Assembly (NCBI GenBank): GCA_030407085.1
Contig: CM059582.1
Coordinates: 2,480,001-2,544,000, forward strand
DNA from: Trichopria drosophilae
Taxonomy: Eukaryota > Arthropoda > Insecta > Hymenoptera > Diapriidae
Length of the DNA stretch: 64,000 nucleotides
Direction of reading: 5' to 3'
The translations under genes and the position numbers were made by a program. The notes below the pieces were generated by a model. That model saw nothing but the letters and a program-made list of their open reading frames with translations, was not told the DNA's origin and did no database searches. This document shows positions 14,201-29,200 of this stretch, one piece after another; the first letter of the stretch is position 1; every line of letters starts with the position of its first letter.

Positions 14201-17200
14201 ACTTACTTACTAATAAAAAATTATGAAAAAATGAAATAAAAAAGGTGTTAACTATATTTAATACTACTTTCGTGTACACTGGGTGTACTACAAGGTGAAT
14301 AATTTTCTCTAAAAATCCTAAAAAAATTGGTACATCAGTAAAGTTTGAGCGGCAAGTAGGTCTTTAAAACACATCAGAATAAGTATCTTGAACTTTCTCA
14401 GAAAGATTGAGTGTCGTTGCACGGCTCGGGTTATCTAGTCAAGTCTCTTATGGAAAATTGCTCTCGATAAAAATAAATACGTAGAAATGCGTCTTATTCT
14501 TCCTGTTATCTCATGGAAACATTTTTTTAGGTGATTTCATCTTTGATCTTGAGATGAACATGAAATTAGTGATAATTACTTTAATATCTTTTCAACAAAA
14601 ATTGTTTGTATGAAGTTAACGGTATTTTCTGTGAAGCATACCAATATTTAAAAAATGACATTAGAAATACATCAATAAACTAGATTTACGTTCAATCAAA
14701 TCCACGCGCAAGCATAATTCTGATTTAATTTTCTGAAGTCATGTACCGCATCTTATAAAGAATTGAAAAAATTCGAATAAAAGCTTTAAAAACCTATAAT
14801 AATGCAATAAAACAGATATGGATATTCATCAATATTTATGATCTATTGATGAAAGTGCAAAAAATAAGGAAGAAAGTGAACATTTTTAAGATAAAAAAGG
14901 TAAATAGAAATATAAACACAAATTGACGTAAATTGGAAGATATAAAATTGACAAAAAAAGGTATAAAAGTTCGCTATAAAATGATAATAGTAATTCGAGT
15001 AAATTGACAAACACTAGAAAAACAACATACAAAAAAATGACATAAACTGCCAAAGTGATCAATAATTGATAATGATAAATTAAAAATAAAAAGCACTTAC
15101 TCAGAGGCATGTAAGCAATCTTGTGGTTGTTATATAAATTTATATCACACTACACCATTTGTTCCGCCGTTATGTTTAACAACAGTAATAACAGTTAGAT
15201 GATTTCTCGATTGTTAAAAACAAATAACGGAAGCGTATGAAAACAGCATTAGGATTTTTAACCCTTCACATGATTTAAGAATCGTGCGAAGAGAAATGAA
15301 ATAATCTTCTTATTAGATATGAAGGAGATATTCGAAGTAATAAAATAGACAAAGATAGTTAAAATAGTAAAAATAAAAAGTTATGATTAATTATCGAAAG
15401 AAACAAATATTAAACGTATCAACTTTTTTTTAAAGTTTAAGGTTATGGAGTAAGCGTGTATGTCACAGCCCTATACAAATTACAATACGATTTGCAAACT
15501 CATAAAAATAATCGAATATTAAGTAGAATCGAAAATGAAGGTCTATTAGGCTGAAAATGCAGATTTGCTTACTGCAATTCAAGGAAACTGGTTATATTGG
15601 TTTAAAGAAAAAAAAAAATCTTCCTGATCTACAGTCATGAAGCGATACGTAGTATGGAATTATGTAATTGTTTGCACGTGCTAGAAATTAGTTCACGTTA
15701 GTGTTAAATAGCTAGGTATTCAATGAGTTTAACCGACTTTTCGCAATTTTGTGTTTTAGACCGAATTAATCAGTAACATAAAAAATATTTAGGTCAACAA
15801 CTTTATATTTGAAACGTTTTCTGGTATACATGGGTGAATTCTTGGTTCGAAACCAAAAACTTCAAGTCATATATAAATGTTTAAATATCTAGATAATTAT
15901 ATAATCTGGTTATGTTTGGTTAATATTAAAGGCTATCTGCAAAATTAGATCGTGTGAGTAGCTACTTCGTCACGGCATACTTTGATCCTGATATCATTTA
16001 CCCAGATGTCTTGGGAAGCAGCCCTGGAAATACTGGGTTGATAAAGCAACAGCAATTTATGTAAATATTACCGGAAGAGTGAGGGAACTGCAAGGGAATG
16101 CACTAGTAAAAGATATAGGTCAAAAAATAAACAAAGCAATACAAGAAAAAGTAAACAAATCGATAGAAAGAGTAAAATGTAAGATAGGAATGAATGGAGA
16201 AGATGGGAGTATATATAAAAGACAAACAAAGACACAATGCGTGGGTGGGAGATAAAGAAAGGAACAAAATGTAAGAGAGGGGGAGAGAAAGAAAAAAGAT
16301 AAATTACCGTTTGACGTCGAGTTGCAGCGGAAGCGTAAGATAGCAAGTAATACAGTTAGGTTTATGTACAGTAAAATAAATAAAATAAAAAGTCTTGCTC
16401 TATTAAGGATCTAAATCATTTTCTTGAAGTAATAATAATCAATACAAATTAATTAATTTGTATATTTATTACTTTATGTTTTATTACATTCCACTTATTT
16501 TTTTTTTAATGTAACAAATTGAATTGATTTATTGATTATAGCTTAATGGGGTTCATCGTAAGACTTGTAGACGACTATTATTTATTACAGTGATAGATTT
16601 ATTTAAATAAATAAAAAATAACCTTTTCATTCATCTATATGAATTGTGGTGATACTAGGATCTGAAAATTACAAATACTCAGAGTAAATGCTTCCTGGTG
16701 AGTGGCTGAATTTTTGTTCCAAATAAAAACTCCCCCCGGGGAATTTAGAAATTCTGTGAACACTGTGAAAAGTGGGATAAGGATCATGTAAAGTATTATA
16801 CATACGCACAAAATGTCGCACAATTCATTGTTGCTTGAGGGGGTTGCCAATTATATAATTTCAGAATTTGCACTGAGCTACGTAATTTCTCGTTCAAGTA
16901 GAACGTATTTCGAAATTTTTATATGAATAGCTCGGACATTTATTGACATGCTTGAACTTTAGTTCATCACGAGCGATTTATAATTGAGATTAATGAAGTT
17001 TTTTCAAAACCGCGTTCTAGACTCTTCGATTTTTCAATTTAGAAAGTAGGAAATAAGGTAGTATAATAGATAATTTTTTTTTTTAAATATTGTTTTTTTC
17101 AAAGTTTTTGCTGAATCAAAATTTTTTAAGAATTTTTTGCCTCCACCGACTTCTAATGCTTGTAATTGTTAATGTCTAAACTCATTACTAGACAGTCGTG

Positions 17201-20200
17201 GATGATAAATACGATTCTTATATGCGAAGTAAAATAGTGGCCAAAATGTCGCAAATTTACAAAGTTTAAGTTTTTTCTTCATTGTATGAAGGTGGTCATT
17301 AGATTTCAAAATACAAAACAAACAACAATCAAAATTATTCCTGTCATTGGCGCATCATTTTTGTATTGTTCAAATTCAATATGGCCAACTAAATATCAGA
17401 AGTTATACTAAAAATCCTTTTTTCATATTACAAGGTACAAAATCATTCCTTTTTGATTCGGAATTAAGTTTCATTGCGTATAAAGTTGTGAATGACACAA
17501 TCATTTTATAAACCTAATATAACCTCAAATATCAAATATAACTTTTCATGTTGTTAATTCTACTATTTACATATGTGAAAAATGTTTCTACCATTTCTTT
17601 AGTTCCATTATTTATTTTTTTCTCGGTTTTAAATTTCATAGGAATCAAGCAATTGTTTCAACAATAAAATTACGGTTCTGTAACATAAGTTCTTTTTTGT
17701 AGTATGCATGTCCAGGAGAATGAAGTGAAATATTTGTTACAATATTATAATATTGAAGTATTTGATAAAACTTTATTATGTTTATTAATCAAAGGTTACA
17801 CTCAGACTGACTTGACAGCTTGAAATTCTAACAATTCATATACGCCCACAGACGAAAGAATGAAGGAACTTGAAATTGCATATGAATATAAACACATAAT
17901 ATAAAAATGCAAATTCCTTACAATATAATAACAATTGTTTCGTAATGTAATAAACATGCGGCCGGAGTGTACAAATCGCAAAAACAAGCAAATAACAAAA
18001 ACTTCCCCACTCTTCTCTGACACGGTTTGATGTATTATCTACAAAAATACAAGAATTAAAAAAGAAATAATTATTGCAGGCACTTTTCACTAACTTTAAA
18101 ATAAATGAGCAATTGATTGAAACTAATCAAAATTTGGACGATTCGAGGTTAAGAAAGTATGTTTAAGATTACGGAGCAGTCAATTTTGGGGGTCGTTGGA
18201 ACGGACGACAGTCAATTTCGCAGGTCCCACTGTATTGACAAGTATTATTCCAATTTTGTTACATCGTTGTAAATAATTCAAATTTTCTGAGTAATTAACA
18301 GCTCAAATATCATTGTGTGTATTAAATGTTTCTTGGTGGTTTCTCTCTCTAGTTGATTTCATATAATCTTTGATTGTTTCTAAATATTTTTAACTATATA
18401 ATCATTCCAGGAACAAAGTTGCATATTAATGTTTCAATGGACATAAATCATCACGTACCATATTTGATGGTTTATCTCATTGATAAGTAAGATAACCTAA
18501 AAAATTATATTTTCACATACATAAATATACAACCAGCACAAATACTGAAAAATAATATTAAAAGAAAAAAGATTTTCGTCTACTTAGGCTTGGTATAATT
18601 AGGAAATCTTAAATACTTCAAGGACAAAAGATGATCAGAAAAGTAAATACGTCCATACATTTTGGATATCAATGTAGTTTCGCCATTTTGGACTTGCCAT
18701 TTTCGTTTGGTTCACGTGAATTTAAAAACAATGAAAGATTATTCAACATAAAGTGAGTGATATTGTATTTAGCCGAATAAAATGAATCCGAGTTTTATTC
18801 ACACACATATTGTATTGAGTAACCATGATTCTTACTTGTATTGTCTTCTGGCTTCTAAGTGGATCGACAACCTGCAGAAAATAATGACAAAATAAGAAAT
18901 TTTTAAAATTATGACATTTTGACAGGCATTTTGTTTGTTGCATAGTGACACTCCTGATTTCATAAGGGTGCATAGTGACGCCCTTTTCTTTTAACTTTTT
19001 CTTAATTTTCCAATAGTAGATTGTACGTTTCAATGCCAAAATTTGTATGGCATGAAGTTTATAAAATTCTTTAATATATAACAAAGGCGTATAGAATATT
19101 TTTTTAGCTAATAATAATAATATAAAATAGCATACTTATTAAAAAATGAATAAAGTCTAAAAAATCACGTTTTGTTTTAAATAGTTGTAATTCTGACGAG
19201 CTCGATGGTGAAAAAAAGTTTTTTCGGTCGCTGATTATAAGAGAGATGGATCAGTTTTTTAAAATTCAAAATGGCGGATACATCACGGCAGACGAGTGTA
19301 ATTCTGTAGTTTCATGACAAAGGCATCTGGCGGGTTTTCATATAGCTGATTACGAAACCAGTGTCTATTCTTGAAACTGAAGATTCTATCCATCACTTTG
19401 AATTTTGAAAATCTGAGGACATATTCGTAATCAGTGACTCGGAATAACAAATTTCAACACTTTTCTATGTAAAGAAAAATTTACGCTTCAAAGGGTTAAA
19501 GTTGCGGAGAATTAGAAAAAAGAATTAGCAGTAAACATTTGGTATTGATTTTCGTTTTGAAACCAATATTTCTTCCTATGGAAATATTATTGTCGATAAA
19601 AAGGTTCAGGATTTTATTTCGTTAATATGAACATAATGCTAGATTTAATTTGATTTTTAAAGTCTCAATACTAAGTTTCAATCCTAAGGTAATAAAAATA
19701 TTAGTTCTGGTTTAAAAATTTCAAAACTAATTTAAAGGTTTGCAAGAGAACAAGTCCACTTTCGCTAGAATAGTTATCAGGCATTATCTTTCTAAATATT
19801 AAATTACAAGTGATTGTCAGATTTAGAAAAGTGATACCAGTATCAAAATACTACACTCATCAATCAGCTATAAGATACGAGAAAACTTACAATATTTTTG
19901 AGGCACGATTTCTTGGAATTTATCAAGTTTTCAAACTACAATAGCCTGTCGCATCCTGTTTCAATGTCTTACCACTATTGTGTATTTATAGTTGAAGCCT
20001 AGGTAGTTGCACCTTGACATTACACTGTACTAAGAAGTAACGGTGTACCTTCTCCGACCAGTGTTCATAGTATAAAACTCTTCAGTGCATGAAGGATTTA
20101 TCATGACGCGAAGATCCCTTGATGAGTTGATATTATATAATTATATCTTACGATCGTACGAAGTGAATGTATTTTTCTGAATTAAAAAGTTTATTCTTCT

Positions 20201-23200
20201 ATTCACAGTTTGAGCGTTAGTCTTTATCAAGTGTCGTATTTTTTCTTATAAAAACGTATTATTTAGTATATCCACATGGACATCATGGAAATATTTATCT
20301 AATTGTCAGTTTTTTATCTTGAGCTTTCTTGTAATGTACATAAATCTCGGACATTGGTCAATTGGAGAGTTTTTAATTTTTGTGTTTGTTTTGTGGGGTC
20401 AAAACTGAATGAAGCTGGCTGCATTTTTTTTAAATACTCCTTATGGATTGTACTTTGACTGCAAAATACTTTTTGTGTGTCTGTGTTGTGATTACTAAAA
20501 TTTTATTGACATTTATCATTTTATACTTGTACAATTTGATATTTAGGCAAGGACCTGTCAAAGGTCAATCTTTTTATAGTATTTTAAAATAAAATCATCT
20601 GAAGTCACTCATCTTCGACCATCCGAGAATATTTTTGAACAAATTTCAAAAAAGCCCAATTGACTGTGTTAAACATAAAAAAAGGGACAACATATTATTG
20701 AAAAACATAGGTTAGAAATTTAAAGTCCACGTTGTAGCTGTAGTTCCAGAATAATAAAATATAACTAAATTAACAAAAAGTAATCGAATTATATTAGCTA
20801 TTATGAGAAAGGATAATTAAGATTCCCATTTTGGTTCATGAACAATTTAATTAGACAAAACTTTTGATGCACAATTTTGTATTCAGCGTACTATATTAAC
20901 TTATTTTGTATGAAAATTTTAAATTAAGAAAAGTGAAAGTAGTACATTTTTAAATTGCAGTGGTACTTTAAGTAATGATTTTGTAAAATCATCCGCAAGT
21001 AACTACCTTCATATTGGCTTTCAAGAAAGTACATATCTCAGAAAATTACTGAGGTTTTTAATAGATCTCAGATCACGTTGCTAATACGGCAATTTTCAAA
21101 CCTAAAATGTACACCTTAAGAAGAACTCGAATGATTTTTCTGAGTGAGTTTTATGTTGGGTGAAAGTACGCAATCATAAGAGTACGACAAAAATTCTGCG
21201 AAATCGATTAAGAGTGGATGAAAAATTTGAAATTACGAGTTACCATCTTACTTAGAAGTTTCACAAGTAGTTTTTTTTTCGCGCGAAGGAGAGAGCATAA
21301 AAATATACCGAAATTAAACATTTAACAATATACCGGTTAGGTAGGTTCCTTTTGTATTTTAAAGACACAATAGAAAAATGCATCACTGAAGTTGTGAAAG
21401 ATTGCATCGAATAATATATAAAAATAATTTGCTAATGCATCTAACACATCAGACACATTTCTGATATTAGCAAAAATTATTTAGAAACAGTACATTGTGC
21501 AACTAGGAAGTAAAATAGATGTCAATCCCTAGTTTCAAAAACTATTAACGCCAAATTGTTTTGTGATTATTTTTTAAACGTGTAAAGTACATTTTTCTGA
21601 AATAACAAGATTTTATCGTAGTCGAATAGAATACATTGTTTTAATGTTTCAGAAAATCATACAAAAATTTCGTTCACTGTCGTTTTATTCTTGCATAGTT
21701 AATTTGCTCCCTAGAGAAAGTCAGTGCGGTTTACGCTCATAGTGTGAGAAAATGTGTTTGTCGCTTCCATTGCACGAAACCCCAGTAGAAAATAAAACAA
21801 GACTTGTTCACATCTTATAGTTAAAAAAAAATTATCTATCGTGCACAGTTTTGAACACCACAGAAAAAACTTAAATAATAAGTACTTGATTATTCCTGAA
21901 TCTAAAAGTATTAGGAACAATATTTTATTAAACTACATTAAAAAATTCTGACCGAACGAAGACAATATTAAAAATAACCTCAAATAAATTCTACTCGTGA
22001 TTAAAAAATGCTTTAATAAATTCTACCAAACTAGATAAATGTGTGCACTATATTAAGTAGCCATTCAATAAATTATTTTTTTCTATCTTTTTTAATAATG
22101 CGAGATCGTAAACCGTTACAAAAGGTGATATAAATAAGAATAATAAATTTTAGGTTGATAATTTAAATTAGAACGTCTTATAAATAAAAATTTTACAAAA
22201 ACATTCTCTCATTTTTTTTCAATGAGAATCGAGAAGACTGCATACAAAAGACTTCTTTGCTCGTACAAAAATGTAAATTATCCTTAATCGTCACTATCTA
22301 TATTCGTGCCGCAAAGGCGCTCGTCAAAAGGCGAATCACAAAAAAGAATATTATGGCTATTTTTATACTTATGAATCTCATTTTTTAGTCACTAAATAAC
22401 AGCATATTATCGTTTAAAATGTGTTTGCTTATAAATAGTAAATATAAGTTTTTTATTCGGATTTTGATGTGTATTTTGGGACGTGTATTTTACAGGAACA
22501 TATTTCAATGAATGAATGCGATTGGGAAGTTTTGAATTTATTTCATTGATCATGTATCGTAATTTCGATGGACTAAAAAATGAGATCGTCAATGGATTTC
22601 TACCAAATACAATAATGTTATCAATAAAAATATTTTTATTGGACGTTTACAATGATTCGTAGAAATTCCCGGCTAATAAAATATTTATTCGAAAAACTGC
22701 AATGAAATATCAATGTGCAATGATGATTAATAAATGTTTATCTATGTTGATATACAAATATGCCACTGATTGTTTAAATAAAATAATATTAAAGTACTAT
22801 TCAGCGTAGAAAATAAACATCGATCTTTGTTTTTAATGGTATGTTGTATTAATATATAATTTCCTAAACTAAACAACCAAAAGAACTTACGTACATGTAA
22901 ATTGTTTCATATATGAAAATTGTAGTTAATCAGAAACTTCTAAACAAGCAGTAAAAAGGTGGCAACTAAAAGAGTTAGTAATGATTAATGATTTTTACCA
23001 ATAAATAATAAAAAAAATTATGAATTTTTTAGTACCGTTCTTCTAATTTTAAATTAATCATTACATTTTTTAATAACTTACTGCTAAATAGAATTAGTTA
23101 AGTTCGATCAATGAATTGGCAGTTTTTAATAACAAGTTAGTAATTTTTTACTCTTTATTTGGAAACATGCATTCTCAATTACAAAGTTAGTGGCTTCATT

Positions 23201-26200
23201 AATACTCTTTGACAAATTCAAATTCAGAGAGAATGAACATGTTTTAGCCGAGTTATACATTGATCTAGAAATAGTTTATCCAACTATAAAACAACTAAAA
23301 TAAGTAAAATGATCGTCAAATGCAGTATTTTTTATAATGGCTGAATTAATTTATAACACAGGTCAACAAGGTTTTATTGTTGGGAAACAAGTAATTTTGC
23401 GAATCCGATTCCGAGATCAGAAACGGCTCATTCCATCAGAATTTCGAGATATTTGACATTATGCACTCGAAAAATTTGTTGTTATTTTTTGTAAAGGATG
23501 AGACAAATTGTGGTTTTCATTATTATTTGCACCATTCGGCACTACTCTCTTCCTGCAAAGTTAGCAACTAATCGATTGCCTACGATTTTTTGTCACAAAC
23601 AATCGTCATTTTGAATCTAATTTAAATTTAAAGTTGCTATAACTTTGGGAGAAACAATCATAGGGTAGGTCGAAACAGAACGCATCTTACTCTGAAGAGT
23701 GGAAGCAGTACTAAATGATGGAAATAGTAAAAAAGCCGAATAACCTCGAAACGAGCCAAAAACTACATTTTTCGAGCACATAACCTTAAATATGTTAAAA
23801 TTCTGACGGTATAAGCCGATTCTGACATTGGATTCGGATTTTACTTTCAAAATTACTTCGGAACTGATCTACATCCTTCCAAAAGTCTGAAAGACCTGCT
23901 TTTCTGTAGACCTGTGTAATAGATAAACTAAACTCGACTTGTTAACCTTTGGAACCACATAGAAAACAGGATTGAATTCGATTTACCGAGATTTAAATAT
24001 TGGTTATTCAATTTATTCAGTCGTTAGTACCAACATTTTCTAATGAAACAGAAAAAGAGTATTTAAATCATAATGTTACATCGCTATTATACAATGTATT
24101 ATTATACCTTTTTATATCCCTAAAACTAAGATTTCTTTTTGCAATTTTTCGTACAAAAAGTCTCTTAATACTTTTAATACATCGAGAATGAAAATATATT
24201 AAATAGAACCATTTTACCATAGTAAAACACGGTATCATAAAAAAATAGTTGGTAAACCTTTTTCAGTAGTAAACCATATCATGCTGTTGTTTTGTTTATT
24301 ACTTCCCAATCGTGAAATTGTAGTACAGTACCTTAAATCTACCGCAACTATAACTACAATAGCCACATTAGATATTTCTCAGAAGTAACGTAGGTGTAAT
24401 AAAATATATTAAACGAAAATAATCACTCACTAAAAATTATCTTATTCATCCGGTTATTGTTAATTGATACTTTTTAGTGCAAATTCCAACTTTACCCTGT
24501 CGATAACATCATGTAAACTAAACAATTTAAATTAATTGGAAACGAAATAAATTTTCAGATTTAAATCTATTTTAACCCTTAAAGCGCCATAGGGGTCACC
24601 CACGACCCCACTATTTTTTCACTCGGTAATAGTAGACCCAGATATAGCGCAGATTTATTTTAATAATAAAAAAATAAAATAATCATTTAATTGCACATTT
24701 CATGAATTTTCCCATTTCAAATTCCCATATAAATACCTTTTTTTAACTTGTACTGTTGCAGTATATTTTACTTTAAGAGCTATTTCATTCTTCACATTTC
24801 GCACTTGATTTTTCATAACGAGTTCCAATCATTTTTTTACAAAACAACTTATTTGTGTGGTAAAATGATAGATTGAGAATATTTAGTAATTTTCCTGTAA
24901 CGAAATAACATATACTCTTTGTGCAGGATGACATTCTGGGGGTCACCACATGGCCCTTCGTAAAATTATTACAAACGATGGTGCTTAAATTAAAGCAGTT
25001 TTACGTAGTTTTTATGAATCTATACCAAATTTCAGGAAGATTGATTCATAATTGAACGAGAATGCACAAGAAATAAATATTTGTAATAGTAGTCGTTACT
25101 AATAAAATTTATTCTTGCAAATTCTGAATAAAACTTCGCTTAATTCTTTGTTTTTTTTTTCAGGACCGGTTAAATACTATCTCACTGCTTTAATCGACGT
25201 CGTATTTTTGCTAAAAGCATGTTCCATGCTAAACTCATACTGAGCCACTATTTTAGGGCACTTTTATAGTGATAAATTACATTATTTAAGAAGTGTTTAA
25301 ATAGTCTAAATATTTACTCTTGCGAATTCTCTTTCAATATATCTCGATATAAAGAAAATTTGCACTTCAAAGTGTATCTCGTTTTAGTTTTATTTACATT
25401 TTTTAGGTTAGGATGCATCGTTATATCTCCTCTGGTTTGCCGCCGTTTAGGAGACTTTTTCACACATTTTAAAATAGATTCATAGTATTAGAGGTTGCAG
25501 TTTATCCAATTATAAACAAACAATTTAAAATTTTTGAGGTTAATCTTGCGCGATTAATAATATTTTAATTTTCGAAACTTTACGTCATTAGCATAAAGAT
25601 ATATGGTGTTTTTTCATCGTATAAAACTCTATTACATTTACACTGTTAGGAAAGAATTTTGTAAATTTAGAATGTAGAGACATGAAAAAAACATACGAAT
25701 AACATTATCATAATGTGGATTGCAAAATAATTGGATTATAATGAAATGAATAATTTCTTACGATGGTATGAGCGAATATTTACTTGAATTACACCATGGC
25801 AGAATGTCTGCCTCTGAGCTCTGGCAATTATAGATCATTGCACGGTAAAGTGTGCCAGCTGCGCACAGCTCATGATTGGGTTGACTCATGGAGGAAGCGC
25901 CATGTGTTATCTGTTTATGCCTTCATATTATCACTCGTGCGTTCACGCAAAATGTAATGAAATGAAAAAATATTACATTTACAATAAATAAATTTAAAAA
26001 AAAACGAATTAAGCTGTAAGTACCAAATATACAATAATAGTAAAGGAAATGAATAAATGCCAAAAATCATACGTTTGTAATTTACAAAATTAGCAAAATT
26101 AGTTCAGGTTTAACCGCAGTACGAAAAACTGATAATAAAGCTGCCTACATTCATTCGGGTAATATTTTATAGTAAATCAGTAAACAAAAATGGATTCAAA

Positions 26201-29200
26201 GCTCAAGAATTCGAATTCTGAGCCATAAATACGAATTTATTTCAATTTCTTAACAATGTCATGAATAAAATCGAATTCGTGATTATTCATTTTCTCAATT
26301 CTAATTCTTGACATCTGAATTCATAAGATCTATTTAAAATTTGAGTTGGATATTTAAACTGGAGGAACTGCTGTTTTGCTACTTTTTTCTCTTTGCAAAA
26401 TCAACAACAACAAAATTAAATCATTCTTAATACTTCGTAATAATATTTCTTGATCTGGTAGTAATGCAAATGATTTGGAAGTATAGATTGAATATTTGTG
26501 AATGCAACGAATGTTCTAAAAATTGTTCAGAATGATTCTGGAATATTGATAAGATTTCGATATAAAGAACTATTTTAGTAGGTCAAGAAATGGGTTTCGA
26601 AACAATAAAATTGAACACGTTTGAATTATTTTTAAACATTCTTTACTTGATGTGATTGTTCGTATTTGTCACGCTAAAATAAATAATTATACTATTATTT
26701 GTTAACATTTATTTTTGACTATTGACATGCTCTACAAAATATGTTTATTTATATGCCGTAAATGTTTCTTTGTTGCCGTAAACCTTACTTAATTTAAATA
26801 GATATTTTACTGAATTTAAAAATATGTTCCCTCTTTGACCTCTTTAATATCATTCCATTTCTTCATTATTGAGGATATTTAATATACTCAGAAGCACGAT
26901 ATAAAAACGCATTTTTTAAGATTATTTATCTACGTACGATCAATTAATTTAGTTAAGAGGTAAACTACTTAAGATATTTAATTATTTCTCAATGATGTCC
27001 TTCTTAACGACATCCAATTTATATTGAATAAAGTTGGAAAAAGGTGATAATTGATTAACAAGTTTGCCTTTTTCAATATCGACAGTAGTATGAAATATCT
27101 TTATTTAAAAATGTTTTTTCAAAATTATTATCATAAATGTAATATTGTCCATTGATAATAATAACATCTTTTGATAAATATGTTTTTAAAATGTAACACA
27201 CATTAGATACTCGTCCGAGTGAAACTAAGTACCGGTAACGCTCGTTGTCGGTAAAAGTTTCTACGCAGCGTTGCCACGTTTGAAATTATTATAAAATATT
27301 AAAATTCGTATTTGAATTCAAAATTCGATATATTTTATATCTATGCTTCAGAATAAACTGTCATGGTCCCCCATTATCTCCTCTATATCTCAAGTAGAAA
27401 AAAAATACTAATTCAGGAGTCGGTGACCAATTAATTTACTAACGATTTTTACTAATAAACAGTACTAATTTATTAGGGAAGTCCCATTAATTTAAATTAC
27501 TCATTGTATTTTTTATACTTTATTACTAATTTGAATTAGTTAAATTTGACTATAATGAATATGTAGTTTTACTAAGGAATTATTAGTTTTTGACTAATTC
27601 AAATTTAGAGACTTACTATAACTAAAATTATACTTAGCATTGGCATTAGAATTGCATTCGTTCTAGTACATTAAATATAATAAATTTCAAATTGTTCGAT
27701 TTCGAATGAAGTTAAGAAATTGTGTTAAATACATCGCTTATTGTTAGTGATAACAGTCTGCAATAAGTTTTGATTGCATATCATTTTTTTAAATTACGAT
27801 TTTTTATTTTGTTTATTATTTTTAGCATTTAATTTAACATTTTTTTGTTCTTGATATTCCACAATTTGATTACAATAGGATAATTAATTTCAGCATCAAA
27901 TTATGTAAGCATGAGTTCTTGAGTCAAGTATATGCTTGAGATTGTAAATTTCATTAAGAATATAAACACCAACATCAAACAAATTCAATAAAAAATAATA
28001 CGATTTAGTAAGTAATAGCTGGATAACGGATCTTTCTTATGACCGAATTTTTTGGTTGATATTTTTCAATTACAAAAGTATCGCAGTTTTTTGAATAACC
28101 GTTACGGCTATGGCGATTACGTCAATATATATAAAATTCAAGAAACTTTGAAATTTACCATCGATAATTTAAATTTCTGAACCCTATTGGAAATTTCTAA
28201 AACTAAACAAAATTATAAGTTGATATGACTTGAAATTACACTTTTGAATTATGTTTTGAATGTTTACCTTTTGCAGTAAGTATCTTATACTTCAAAGTGA
28301 ATTTGTAAAGAATTTAATAGAATTTTAGGAGTTTTCTAGAAAAACTTTCCACATTAATAAAAAAACAGTTATAGATGTTTACGAACAAATACGTACCTTC
28401 ATGTATTTTATTCACAGTTTTTGATAAATCACGATCCGGTTAATGAAAATTTTATGCTACAATTTAAATAGACAATATCTTTAACATATTTTCAGTGATA
28501 CAGATTTTTTTGATCTTTTTAGAGTTTCGTAACTGTAACGCTAGACGAAAGCTTAGTTTTTTCTGTTAATTTGAGAACTACAATTAACCAGTAAAACAGA
28601 ATGTAATCCCGTGACCATTTTTTGCATCTTTATGTAAGAATTCGACTTTGCAAATATCAATTAATACAAGAAGTGCGACTGAAATCTGTAATTAAGTAAG
28701 AAAATTGACTGAAAGTAAGATGTAATATAAATAAGACTATTTAGACAAAGACGAACTAATGACTATACATTGGCTGACTTGATCATTTTAAGTATATTTT
28801 TTTACGGTGGGTAATTCCAATATTTTTCTAAAATTCTTTATTTTGGCCAAAATAGCAATGTTAATAAAATTAAAATCTGCTGTACTTTAATGTAGGTTTC
28901 TGCACTTTCCTACATTCTTAACAAATGTGAGGTTTGGCGCCATCTATGAAAACGATCGGCAGCTCTCGCAAATCTTGCGAATGACATATGTGTAAAATTT
29001 GTGAAAAACGTCGATCCTGCCGTTAAATAATAATACATAAATAAGTAAATAAATAAAAAGCTCGTCTTACGTCGGTAAATTAATTTAACCAGTTTTTTGT
29101 TTTTCATTTTTCGTGACATGCCGACTTTTGATTCAGTTTTTATTCTTTGATTCTCGCTTATTCAACTAAATAGGATTTTGCCAACTAAAAAGTAGCACTT

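Noticed and set aside
16068..16346. 92-codon minus-strand ORF with apparent membrane helices
   Set aside because: Produced by a purine-rich plus strand; low-complexity Leu/Ser/Phe composition.
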